In this document: in pieces, positions 16,584 to 24,259 of the stretch | Numbering within the stretch: position 1 is the stretch's first letter | How the letters are laid out: every line of letters begins with the position of its first letter | Source: Gilvimarinus japonicus | Lineage (GTDB): Bacteria; Pseudomonadota; Gammaproteobacteria; Pseudomonadales; Cellvibrionaceae | Length of the DNA stretch: 64,000 nt | NCBI RefSeq assembly: GCF_042847215.1 | Contig: NZ_AP031500.1 | Coordinates: 1,054,001 to 1,118,000, forward strand | Direction: 5' to 3' | Notes under the pieces: model-generated | The model's database searches: none | What the model was told of the DNA's origin: nothing | Seen by the model: only the letters and a program-made list of their open reading frames with translations | Position numbers and translations under genes: made by a program

Positions 16584-16988
16584 ATGGTCGTGCGCCCGTC
16601 ACGTTATCTGCGCAATTGCTATTTAATCGTTTACGCTGTCTTGACGTTACTCACGTTGGGCTTGACGGCCTTAGGGGGCGCTTTTGCGCTGCTAGCGTTG
16701 ACGGTCAGCGTTTTGCTTGTCTGGCAGCTGGCCTCTAGGTTGCGCTGGCAAGCCGAGCAGTATTGGCGTGTGCAGTGCGACTCGGAAGGTTGGTGGCTGG
16801 GGCGTGTCGGCGCAGAGCTAAAGCCCGCCCGACTCGTCGGTGGCACTCGATTATGGCGGACACTCACCTTTTTGACGCTTCTTGACGAGCAGGGTACACA
16901 CCCGCTGCTGCTCTGCACCGATAGCGCGGCGCCCGATGAGTTGCGCCGCTTGCGGGTGTGGTTGATTAGTCGACGGGGCTTTTGCTGA
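16584..16988 (+). CDS. cptA: CptA/YgfX-family membrane protein
   Basis: The 134-residue protein (E. coli YgfX 135) has two adjacent transmembrane helices at about residues 10-47, then a soluble domain with WWLGR and LLLCTDSA motifs, ending RRLRVWLISR. In E. coli the pair with SdhE was described as the CptAB toxin-antitoxin acting on cytoskeletal proteins, but SdhE is now known as a flavinylation factor and the toxin role of YgfX is debated. Start ATG 16584. The last 23 bases overlap the end of nadB on the other strand. Confidence 0.75.
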   Translation: MVVRPSRYLRNCYLIVYAVLTLLTLGLTALGGAFALLALTVSVLLVWQLASRLRWQAEQYWRVQCDSEGWWLGRVGAELKPARLVGGTRLWRTLTFLTLLDEQGTHPLLLCTDSAAPDELRRLRVWLISRRGFC

Positions 16989-18597
16989 CAATAATGTCTT
17001 GCCCGGCAAAATTGGTGGGTACCAGCATAGTGTCGCGGGCGATTGTGCTTTGACGTGGATGGTCCAGCGAATAGTGCAGGCCGCGACTCTCTTTGCGCTC
17101 CATGGCCGAGCGAATAATCAGCTCGGCGACCGTGGTTAAGTTGCGCAGCTCGATTAAATCACTGCTGACTTTGTAGTTGCTGTAATACTCGGCAATTTCT
17201 TTTTGCAGCAGTTTAATCCGGTGGGTGGCGCGCTCCAGCCGCTTGTGTGTGCGCACGATCCCCACGTAATCCCACATAAAACGACGCAGCTCATCCCAGT
17301 TGTGCGAGATCACCACATCTTCATCGGAGTTGGTCACCCGGCTTTCGTCCCAGTTGGGGGATTGGTCCGGCTCGTTTAGGTCGTCCATTTTAAGCAAGAT
17401 ATGCTCGGCGGCCGATTGTGCGTAAACGATACACTCCAGCAGTGAGTTGGATGCCATGCGGTTGGCGCCGTGCAGACCGGTAAACGAGGTTTCGCCAATG
17501 GCGTACAAATTTTGTAAGTCCGTTTGGCCGTTGCGGTCCACCACTACGCCGCCACAGGTGTAATGGGCGGCCGGCACCACGGGTATAGGGTCGCGGGTAA
17601 TGTCGATGCCGTATTCTAGGCAGCGCGCCTTAACCGTAGGGAAGTGCTCGGCAATAAAGGCCTCGGATTTGTGCGAGATATCCAGGTAGACGCAGTCGCA
17701 ACCCAGGCGCTTAATCTCGTGGTCAATGGCGCGGGCGACGATATCGCGTGGTGCTAGCTCGGCGCGCTCATCAAAGCGCGGCATAAATCGCTCGCCATTA
17801 GGCAGCTTTAAATAAGCGCCTTCACCGCGCAGGGCTTCGGTAATCAAAAAGGTGCGAGCCTTAGGGTGGTACAAGCAGGTGGGGTGGAATTGGTTAAATT
17901 CCATATTGGCTACCCGGCAGCCGGCTCGCCACGCCATGGCGATACCGTCGCCGCTGGCGCTGTCGGGGTTGCTGGTATAAAGGTACACCTTGCTGGCCCC
18001 ACCGGTGGCCAAAACCACCACTTTAGCCTGAAACACATGAACGTGATCGGCCTCGCGCGATAGGGCATAGGCGCCGCTGCAGCGCAGCTTGCGTGAGTCG
18101 GCATCCGCCTGGCTGATTAAGTTAAGGGCTACGTGGTGCTCAAAAATTTCGATTGAAGGATGGCTGCGTACTCGGTCGATTAGGGTGCTGTGCACCGCTT
18201 GGCCGGTGGCGTCGGCACTGTGAATAATACGCCGATGGCTGTGGCCGCCCTCCTGGGTAAGGTGATAGCCGTTGGAGTCATGCTCGCGAGTAAAATTGAC
18301 CCCTTGGTTGATCAGCCACTTGATGGCTCCGCGTGAGCGCTCGACGGTAAAGCGCACCGCGTCTTCGTGGCATAAGCCAGAACCCGCGACTAAGGTGTCG
18401 GCGACATGGGCCTCTACCGAGTCTTGATCGTCGAGCACTGCCGCAATGCCGCCTTGGGCAAACCAGGTCGAGCCCTCGTTAATGGCGCTTTTGCTTAGTA
18501 CCGCGACGCGGGCGCGGTCAGCGAGCTGCAGTGCGAGGGTGAGCCCCGCAGCGCCCGAGCCGATAATAAGCACATCGTGACTGTAGTGTTGGTTCAT
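16966..18597 (-). CDS. nadB: L-aspartate oxidase
   Basis: NadB oxidises L-aspartate to iminoaspartate, the first step of de novo NAD synthesis, using FAD with oxygen or fumarate. The dinucleotide-binding GSGAAGL sits at the N-terminus, EGGHSHRRIIH and the SNSLLECIVY flavoprotein signature follow, and a helical C-terminal domain (about 430-540) completes the SdhA/FrdA-type architecture. ATG 18597 gives 543 residues (E. coli 540). The gene is divergent from rpoE, as in Pseudomonas, and its 3' end runs into cptA. NadB does not need covalent FAD, so the SdhE neighbour is not required for it. Confidence 0.95.
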   Translation of the reverse strand: MNQHYSHDVLIIGSGAAGLTLALQLADRARVAVLSKSAINEGSTWFAQGGIAAVLDDQDSVEAHVADTLVAGSGLCHEDAVRFTVERSRGAIKWLINQGVNFTREHDSNGYHLTQEGGHSHRRIIHSADATGQAVHSTLIDRVRSHPSIEIFEHHVALNLISQADADSRKLRCSGAYALSREADHVHVFQAKVVVLATGGASKVYLYTSNPDSASGDGIAMAWRAGCRVANMEFNQFHPTCLYHPKARTFLITEALRGEGAYLKLPNGERFMPRFDERAELAPRDIVARAIDHEIKRLGCDCVYLDISHKSEAFIAEHFPTVKARCLEYGIDITRDPIPVVPAAHYTCGGVVVDRNGQTDLQNLYAIGETSFTGLHGANRMASNSLLECIVYAQSAAEHILLKMDDLNEPDQSPNWDESRVTNSDEDVVISHNWDELRRFMWDYVGIVRTHKRLERATHRIKLLQKEIAEYYSNYKVSSDLIELRNLTTVAELIIRSAMERKESRGLHYSLDHPRQSTIARDTMLVPTNFAGQDIIVSKSPVD

Positions 18598-18727
18598 AGT
18601 GTGGTCTTTGATCCAAGGGGGGCAGCAGTATATCAAGATCCGAGTTTGGGGTGGGCTATTATCGCCTCTGCGGTTGTCGGGCCGTAAGGCGTTAGTGTAC
18701 ACAGTTATAAACACGTATAATCAGCGT

Positions 18728-18756
18728 GGAACTTCTTATAGCGCCGGCATGTCTAT
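18728..18756 (+). promoter_or_regulatory. Candidate sigma-E autoregulatory promoter of rpoE
   Basis: GGAACTT (18728-18734) is an exact sigma-E/AlgU -35 box. TCTAT (18752-18756) is placed 17 bases later and resembles the TCTGA -10 box. It lies about 180 bases before the rpoE start. A separate TATAAT at 18802-18807 could be a basal sigma-70 -10 without a good -35. Confidence 0.65.
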
Positions 18757-18932
18757 TGGGCACTAAATTCGACATTGCGCTATAGAGTGAAGGCAGTGCT
18801 ATATAATGGCGGCGTAACAGGTGCTACCGGCGTCGCATAAAGATGCCACCCGCTGATCTGGCTTTTGCAGGTTGGTTTGCTCACAGTTTTGTAAGTCACC
18901 TCGCGTGTGCGGGGTGTTTTGGGGGTTAGACG

Positions 18933-19526
18933 ATGACAGCGCAATCTGCGCCGGATACTGATCAGCAGTTAGTCGAGCGTGTGCAAAAAGGTGATAAGCG
19001 CGCGTTTGACCTGCTGGTGGTAAAGTACCAACACAAAATATTTTCTATTATTGGTCGTTACATTCGTGATCATGCTGAAGTACAGGATGTCGCGCAGGAT
19101 GCGTTTATCAAGGCGTATCGTGCGCTGGGCAACTTCCGTGGTGAGAGTGCGTTTTACACTTGGCTGTATCGCATTGCGATCAATACGGCGAAAAACCACT
19201 TGGTTTCACGCTCGCGCCGGCCGCCTTCGTCAGATGTAGAGGTCGATGATGCCGAGTATTACTCCGGCTCCGATCTGTTAAAAGACGCGGACACCCCCGA
19301 AAGTAACCTGCTGTGCGATGAGATCAAGGCGGCCGTTGACGAGGCGATATCGGCGCTGCCAGAAGATCTGCGCTCGGCGGTAACCTTGCGCGAGATGGAA
19401 GGGCTAAGCTATGAGGATATCGCTGCGATCATGGATTGCCCGGTAGGCACGGTGCGCTCACGCATCTTCCGTGCGCGTGAGGCGATCGATAAGCGCATTG
19501 CGCCGCTGCTGGATCGGGCAGAATAA
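18933..19526 (+). CDS. rpoE: RNA polymerase sigma factor RpoE (AlgU)
   Basis: This 197-residue ECF sigma factor has region 2 (about 20-90, with RYIRDHAEVQDVAQDAFIK and the FYTWLYRIAINTAKN -10-binding part) and region 4 (about 130-190, helix-turn-helix LSYEDIAAIMDCPVGTVRSRI). It directs transcription of envelope-stress genes. The gene order with rseA, rseB and rseC is that of AlgU-MucABC. A GGAACTT box upstream indicates autoregulation. An unusual 203-base gap separates it from its anti-sigma gene. Confidence 0.95.
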   Translation: MTAQSAPDTDQQLVERVQKGDKRAFDLLVVKYQHKIFSIIGRYIRDHAEVQDVAQDAFIKAYRALGNFRGESAFYTWLYRIAINTAKNHLVSRSRRPPSSDVEVDDAEYYSGSDLLKDADTPESNLLCDEIKAAVDEAISALPEDLRSAVTLREMEGLSYEDIAAIMDCPVGTVRSRIFRAREAIDKRIAPLLDRAE

Positions 19527-19729
19527 AAAATGATGCGAACCTGAATCTTGGCTGAACCTTTTACGAAAAGCTGTGTCAGACAGGATAAGCAAGATGTAAA
19601 TCTTTGTAATCTCGGTCGGTGTGGGGTATGTTTAGCAGCCCTAAACACGTTCTACTTAACGTTGTAATCGGCGAGCTTGGTTGTCACCCATTTGGCCCAT
19701 ATTGGGCATGTATATAGGTAAACGCGAGC
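19527..19729 (+). other. 203-bp intercistronic region with a hairpin
   Basis: TGTTTAG and CTAAACA (19629-19647) form a 7-bp stem with a 5-base loop. GCCCATATTGGGC further on gives another short inverted repeat. No T-run follows either. The gap could hold a second promoter for rseA or a site that changes the ratio of sigma to anti-sigma. Confidence 0.5.
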
Positions 19730-20437
19730 ATGACAGAGCAGTCTTTAGATACTCAGTTGGCAGAATCACTATCGGCACTGTCCGATAACGAGGCGTCCGA
19801 GCTAGAGCTGGCGCGAATCCTCAAAGCCAGCGAGGGCGATGCGCTCAAAGCTAAGTGGTCCCGCTACCAAGTGGCGCGCTCGGCAATGCGCGGCGACTTG
19901 CCCGCCGAGTTGGCCCCCTCTGGTTTTGCCGATCAACTGAGTGCAGCGCTGGCCGAAGAACCAACCCCTGAGCTTGAGTCCAGCAAAAGCGCCGCGAAAC
20001 AAACGGCAAGCGGCACTGTCGCGGGCGTATCGCGCTGGTGGTTAGGCTTGGGTCGGGTGGCGGTAGCCGCCTCAGTAACGGGCGCTATTGTTATCGGTGC
20101 TCAGCTTTATCAAGCCGGTGGTACTCTGCCAGAGACTAACACTATGGCCGCCGACAGCGGCGAAAAAACCATCAGTGCCCCCGACAACTCGCTGCCTATT
20201 GGTTATGGTGCTCCGGCCCTGCCAGCGCAGCAGGTCAGTGCCGAGATGGGCGGTTATCAACCGCAGCGGGCTCGCCAAGTGGTGTTTGAGCCTCGTCGCG
20301 CCGATGTTAAGGTATCGAACGAGCAGATTCGCGCCTATTTAAATCAGTTGGTCGAAGAGCACACCGATCACGCGGCGGTTAATAGCGCACAGGGTATGCT
20401 GCCCTACGCCCGGGTCCCTTTAATCGAAGAAGAGTAA
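19730..20437 (+). CDS. rseA: Anti-sigma-E factor RseA (MucA)
   Basis: The 235-residue protein has an N-terminal cytoplasmic domain (about 1-75) that binds RpoE, one transmembrane helix at about 106-128 (VAVAASVTGAIVIGAQLY), and a periplasmic tail. RseA is cleaved by DegS/AlgW and RseP on stress, releasing RpoE. The tail ends in a charged stretch (residues 200-235) that would carry the RseB-binding region. Its stop is three bases from the rseB start, so they are co-translated. Confidence 0.92.
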   Translation: MTEQSLDTQLAESLSALSDNEASELELARILKASEGDALKAKWSRYQVARSAMRGDLPAELAPSGFADQLSAALAEEPTPELESSKSAAKQTASGTVAGVSRWWLGLGRVAVAASVTGAIVIGAQLYQAGGTLPETNTMAADSGEKTISAPDNSLPIGYGAPALPAQQVSAEMGGYQPQRARQVVFEPRRADVKVSNEQIRAYLNQLVEEHTDHAAVNSAQGMLPYARVPLIEEE

Positions 20438-20440
20438 TGT

Positions 20441-21559
20441 ATGTCGCACCGTCGGTTCGCCGGCTTCGTGCTGTTGCTGTTGAGCCCCTTGGGGTTTGCC
20501 CAGATTCAGAACGAGAGCAGCCCCTCCGAGCCGCCTGAGGCGGCCTCTGTCAATGATTCCTCGGCCGCCGCTCCCGATGCGGCAGAGCCTACCGCTGGTC
20601 AACCCGCACCCGAGCAAGAGCAAATGGTTGATACCGGGCTGGACTCCAGTCCTCATCAGCTGCCCTCGGTACGCGAGTTGCTGGAGCACATGTCACAGCG
20701 TCAGCAAAGTTTGAATTATCGCGGCACTTTTACCTACCAAAATAATGCCGGCACCGAGAGCTTTCAGTTACAGCACTGGGTGGATGGCGATACGGAAAAT
20801 CAGCGGCTGTATTATCTAAATGGCCCCGAGCGCGAGGCCGTGATGCGCCACACCACCCAGTGCGAAACACTGGCAGAGCAGCTTATTGCCGGTAAGCTTA
20901 GTGGTTTGGCAGACAATTTTTCCAGTTTAGATCGTCTGTACAGCTTTTCAATTCGCGGGGTCGAGCGGGTGGCCGGCCGGCTGGCTACGGTGCTGCAGGT
21001 GGTGCCGCGAGATACGTTTCGTTTTGGTTACTTTTTTAGCGTCGATCGCGAGACCGGGCTGCTATTAAAAACACTATTGGTGGATGAACATCAGCGAATC
21101 GTCGAGCAGTTTCAGTTTATTGATTTGCAAACTGGCCTTGCGGTGTCCGATTTTGCCACGGAGCGCGATGCCGGTATTGTCCACCGGGTTGACGCGGATA
21201 AAGTGTCTGGCTGTAATAAACCGCTAGCGTCCGCACCGTCGCAGTGGGCATTGAGCTGGCTGCCAGCAGGCTTTGCGTTTTCGGGGCAGCGGGTAGTGCA
21301 TGCCGATACCGAGATGCTAATGTATACCGATGGTTTATCGACTTTTTCGATATTTTTGGATCCCGTTGAAGGCAAACTGGTGATCGAAGGGCGCGCTCAG
21401 CGCGGCGCGACAAATTTTTATATGCAGGGGCTGACCCGTGCCGGTCAAACATACCAAGTGACGGTCGTGGGCGAAATTCCGCTAGCGGTTGCCGAAAGAA
21501 TGGCGCAGTCTATCGGTGTGAATGACACAGCGCCTGCCCAGCCCCAACCGAGAGGTTAG
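20441..21559 (+). CDS. rseB: Periplasmic sigma-E regulator RseB (MucB)
   Basis: The 372-residue protein has a signal peptide (cleaved near GFAQ), a low-complexity Pro/Ala/Glu segment to about residue 65, then the MucB/RseB N-terminal lipid-sensing domain (about 68-240, LNYRGTFTYQNN) and the C-terminal domain (about 255-360). It protects RseA from proteolysis and senses LPS fragments. The extended acidic linker after the signal peptide is longer than in typical family members. Confidence 0.92.
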   Translation: MSHRRFAGFVLLLLSPLGFAQIQNESSPSEPPEAASVNDSSAAAPDAAEPTAGQPAPEQEQMVDTGLDSSPHQLPSVRELLEHMSQRQQSLNYRGTFTYQNNAGTESFQLQHWVDGDTENQRLYYLNGPEREAVMRHTTQCETLAEQLIAGKLSGLADNFSSLDRLYSFSIRGVERVAGRLATVLQVVPRDTFRFGYFFSVDRETGLLLKTLLVDEHQRIVEQFQFIDLQTGLAVSDFATERDAGIVHRVDADKVSGCNKPLASAPSQWALSWLPAGFAFSGQRVVHADTEMLMYTDGLSTFSIFLDPVEGKLVIEGRAQRGATNFYMQGLTRAGQTYQVTVVGEIPLAVAERMAQSIGVNDTAPAQPQPRG

Positions 21560-21561
21560 CT

Positions 21562-22020
21562 ATGCTGCTTGAAACCGGTAGTGTCGTTGCTGTCGAGCCA
21601 GACGGCTTATGGGTAGAGACGATTCAGCGCTCTACCTGCGGCAGCTGCGCAGCGCAAAAAGGTTGCGGCCAAAGCCTGCTGGCTAAGCTCACCGGGCATA
21701 CGAGTTATTTGTGGGTGTCTTTGGCGGGGCGCTCAGCGGACGATTACCACATCGGCGACGAAATTCAGCTGGGGGTGCCGGAAGAGGTGGTCGCTAACGG
21801 CTCGTTGTTTGTGTATTTTTTGCCGCTGCTGACACTGTTAGCGGCAACTGTGGCGGCACACTACGGTATTGGCCGTGAAGGTGTCACTGCGCTGGCGGCG
21901 ATTGCCGGATTATTGGCCGGCGGCGCGCTGGTACGCTGGCGAGCTTATACCACCCGCCACGACAGCCGCTTGCAACCAGTGTTAGTCGATGATCGGCAGG
22001 TGGTTCAACTCGTTGGTTAG
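21562..22020 (+). CDS. rseC: Sigma-E positive regulator RseC (MucC)
   Basis: The 152-residue inner-membrane protein has an N-terminal cysteine cluster CGSCAAQKGCG (residues 24-34), the mark of RseC, and two transmembrane helices at about 82-102 and 110-125. The family also occurs as RnfE-linked or thiamine-related RseC homologues. It follows rseB by two bases and ends the operon. Confidence 0.9.
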   Translation: MLLETGSVVAVEPDGLWVETIQRSTCGSCAAQKGCGQSLLAKLTGHTSYLWVSLAGRSADDYHIGDEIQLGVPEEVVANGSLFVYFLPLLTLLAATVAAHYGIGREGVTALAAIAGLLAGGALVRWRAYTTRHDSRLQPVLVDDRQVVQLVG

Positions 22021-22029
22021 CCACTGAGC

Positions 22030-22055
22030 GGGGCCGCCTTGGCCCTGTCTTGTTT
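22030..22055 (+). terminator. Weak terminator after rseC
   Basis: GGGCC and GGCCC form a 5-bp stem with the loop GCCTT shortly after the rseC stop, followed by a T-rich but interrupted tract. Confidence 0.4.
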
Positions 22056-22088
22056 TACTCTTTGTTTTTTCAATCGTGTTGAGTATCT

Positions 22089-23174
22089 TCAGAGGTCGAC
22101 GACCCTCAGAGGCTCGCACTTCGCTAACTCCAATTTATTTGGTTGGGTCACTCCGGGGACTTGTTGCCACAACTTAGCACTAAGTGCTGGCAGGTTTTGT
22201 GCGCTGTCGTTAATAATCCATTCCACAATGGCCGCCGATACGTCGGGGTAGGGAATCGCCTCGGGTATCGGTAGTTGCAACCACTGCTCAATTACCGCTT
22301 GAGTTAACGGCGAAGCGGTTGTCGCATAACCCAGTTGCGCTAATGCGATGGCGTTGGATTGTTGCTCCATTTGTCGTACGACCGGCTCGGCGAGAATTTT
22401 TTTGCCAAGGCCGATGGCCTCGCTTGGAAGTTCAAAGCCGGCGCTGCAAATCACACCCTCACAACTGTGCAAATGATCTTGAAAACCGCTTCGAGAAAAC
22501 GGCCGCAGGTGTAAGTGCCCTTGATCAATGGGGTGATCAAGTTTGTGGTAAATATAAAAGTCGACGTTTTTGACCGGCTCAAGCAGAGCCACAATATCAT
22601 CCAGCTCGGCAAAGGGCAGGTACACTAAAATTTGTCCGCAAGTGACGCTTACCGCATGACTCGATGGTTCGACGATAGGTGGTAATAAAGGTTGATTAAA
22701 ATGGTGCCAGTGCACGCCAACCGGTGTGTCGCAGGGAGCAAACCAGCGCATAAACAGATCGGTAATAATATTGTTGGCGCGCTTGGGGATCGGGTATAAA
22801 AAAGCGCTTTGGTGAGAGATGCCTAAACTTCGAACCCCCGCGCGTTTTGCCGCCCACGCACTGACGGGCTCGAAATCGCTGATGACTAAATCGTACTGTT
22901 TGCAATCGAGTGTCCGGGCGTCGCGCCTTAGTTGCAACAAATCACTTTTAAACAGGGTTTTAAGCATATTGACTTTACCCTTAAAGGTCTGCAGCGTCAT
23001 ACCTTTAAATAAGCGGTAGTGGCCAAACGCCTCCATATCAAAAAAGTCGCGGCGTGCCCGTCCGGAAAACACCCAATCAACATCAATGTTGTGGCGGGCA
23101 AATGCCCGCGCCATAGAGCGCGCGCGCGTTAGGTGACCGTTGCCCGTGCCTTGAACGCCGTACAGAACCTTCAC
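22089..23174 (-). CDS. MJ1255/VC2487-family glycosyltransferase
   Basis: The 361-residue protein starts GTG with YGVQGTGNGHLTRA, the GT-B N-terminal nucleotide-sugar phrase of the MJ1255/VC2487 family, which is related to UDP-glucuronosyl and MurG/MGDG-type enzymes. The C-terminal half keeps the donor-binding phrase CSAGFELPSEAIGLGKK (about 244-260). There is no membrane segment, as in peripheral GT-B enzymes. Acceptor and donor are not known in the family. The start codon overlaps the stop of the PAP2 gene by four bases (GTGA), so the pair is coupled. dgkA is divergent 107 bases beyond the PAP2 start, which suggests a shared lipid theme. Confidence 0.8.
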   Translation of the reverse strand: MKVLYGVQGTGNGHLTRARSMARAFARHNIDVDWVFSGRARRDFFDMEAFGHYRLFKGMTLQTFKGKVNMLKTLFKSDLLQLRRDARTLDCKQYDLVISDFEPVSAWAAKRAGVRSLGISHQSAFLYPIPKRANNIITDLFMRWFAPCDTPVGVHWHHFNQPLLPPIVEPSSHAVSVTCGQILVYLPFAELDDIVALLEPVKNVDFYIYHKLDHPIDQGHLHLRPFSRSGFQDHLHSCEGVICSAGFELPSEAIGLGKKILAEPVVRQMEQQSNAIALAQLGYATTASPLTQAVIEQWLQLPIPEAIPYPDVSAAIVEWIINDSAQNLPALSAKLWQQVPGVTQPNKLELAKCEPLRVVDL

Positions 23175-23707
23175 CCAATGACTCCTGTATACAGTAGGCT
23201 GCCCAAAATAGCGCAGCCGGTGCCCAGCGCTGCGCCGGCTAAAATATCCGTGGGGAAGTGCACACCCAGCAGTACCCGAGACACCCCAATCAAACTGGCC
23301 ATCACATAGGCGGGGATGGCAAATAATGGGTAAAAATTAAGTACCAAGAATGCGAAGACAAACGCTGCAGCGGTGTGGCCAGAGGGGAAGCTAAACTGAT
23401 CGGAGGGGGTAAACCACCCCTCGTAGGTATCGATGGTGGCGGCAGGGCGGTTGCGTTTTATGGCATTTTTAAGCAGCAGATAAAGGCTGACGTCCAGCGC
23501 GTAACACGTGAGTCCCATATACAAAAACGCCTGACTGTTTGGTACCTCAAAGGCCACTAAGCCCAAGGCGATTAGGGTGTATAAAGGGCCATCGCCGCAG
23601 CGAGAGATCCAGCGCACTGTGCGCCGGTAAGGAAACTGCTTGGTGACGTGTAGCCAGACAAACGCCAAGGTGTCGATCTGGTGGACTCTTTGCAAAAAAG
23701 CATTCAT
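23171..23707 (-). CDS. PAP2-superfamily membrane phosphatase
   Basis: The 178-residue protein has four to six membrane helices and all three PAP2 motifs: KNAIKRNRP (C1), PSGH (C2) and SRVLLGVHFPTD (C3). Such enzymes dephosphorylate phosphatidic acid, undecaprenyl pyrophosphate or related lipids in the inner membrane. Start ATG 23707; the frame is open 21 more codons upstream without family features. It is the first gene of the pair with the glycosyltransferase. Confidence 0.88.
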   Translation of the reverse strand: MNAFLQRVHQIDTLAFVWLHVTKQFPYRRTVRWISRCGDGPLYTLIALGLVAFEVPNSQAFLYMGLTCYALDVSLYLLLKNAIKRNRPAATIDTYEGWFTPSDQFSFPSGHTAAAFVFAFLVLNFYPLFAIPAYVMASLIGVSRVLLGVHFPTDILAGAALGTGCAILGSLLYTGVIG

Positions 23708-23813
23708 AGTTTCACCCGTTTTTGTTGATCCGTTTTTGCCGATCCGTTTGGGTTGGCTAAGAGATACCACCGGACTGTGACGTTCGTGTGACAGAGTGAA
23801 GGAGTTTTATTGC

Positions 23814-24185
23814 ATGAATAAGCCCGGCAAGCGCGGTTGGACGCGCTTGAAGCACGCGACAGTGTACTCACTGCAAGGCTTGGCGGCGGCTTGGCGCTAT
23901 GAGGCGGCGTTTCGTCTTGAGGTGGTATTAACGCTTTTGGCGTTACCGCTGGCCTGGTGGTTGGCGCAAACCCATATCGAGTTAATTTTGCTGGTGGCCA
24001 GTTTGTTTTGGGTTTTGGTGGCGGAGTTGGTTAACTCGGCGGTGGAGGCGGTGGTGGATCGTACCGGCTCGGAGCTGCATGAGCTGTCAGGGCGGGCAAA
24101 GGATATCGCCTCGGCTGTGGTAATGGTCAGTCTTGCTTTGTGTGTGTTTGTCTGGGCGGTTATCGCCTGGAATCGCTTTGTTTAG
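23814..24185 (+). CDS. dgkA: Diacylglycerol kinase
   Basis: This 123-residue integral membrane kinase (E. coli 122) phosphorylates diacylglycerol to phosphatidic acid. The active-site phrase VAELVNSAVEAVVDR with Glu and Asn that bind MgATP is intact, and three transmembrane helices are visible (about 30-50, 55-75, 95-118). ATG 23814 has a GAAGGAG ribosome site. It faces the PAP2-glycosyltransferase pair across 106 bases. Confidence 0.95.
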   Translation: MNKPGKRGWTRLKHATVYSLQGLAAAWRYEAAFRLEVVLTLLALPLAWWLAQTHIELILLVASLFWVLVAELVNSAVEAVVDRTGSELHELSGRAKDIASAVVMVSLALCVFVWAVIAWNRFV

Positions 24186-24259
24186 CCTCCTCAAGCGGTA
24201 ATTCTCTCAATCTGCGTCTATCCTAACGGTAACAACGACAGAGCAAAGTGGATTCGCTT

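Noticed and set aside
16289..16988. CptAB toxin-antitoxin pair
   Set aside because: The first gene carries the RRGMxELD motif of the flavinylation factor SdhE; the toxin role of the YgfX-type partner is disputed, so I do not annotate a toxin system.
18597..18714. Longer NadB starting at 18714
   Set aside because: The 39 extra residues are unlike the family; ATG 18597 gives the normal length and the correct FAD-binding N-terminus.
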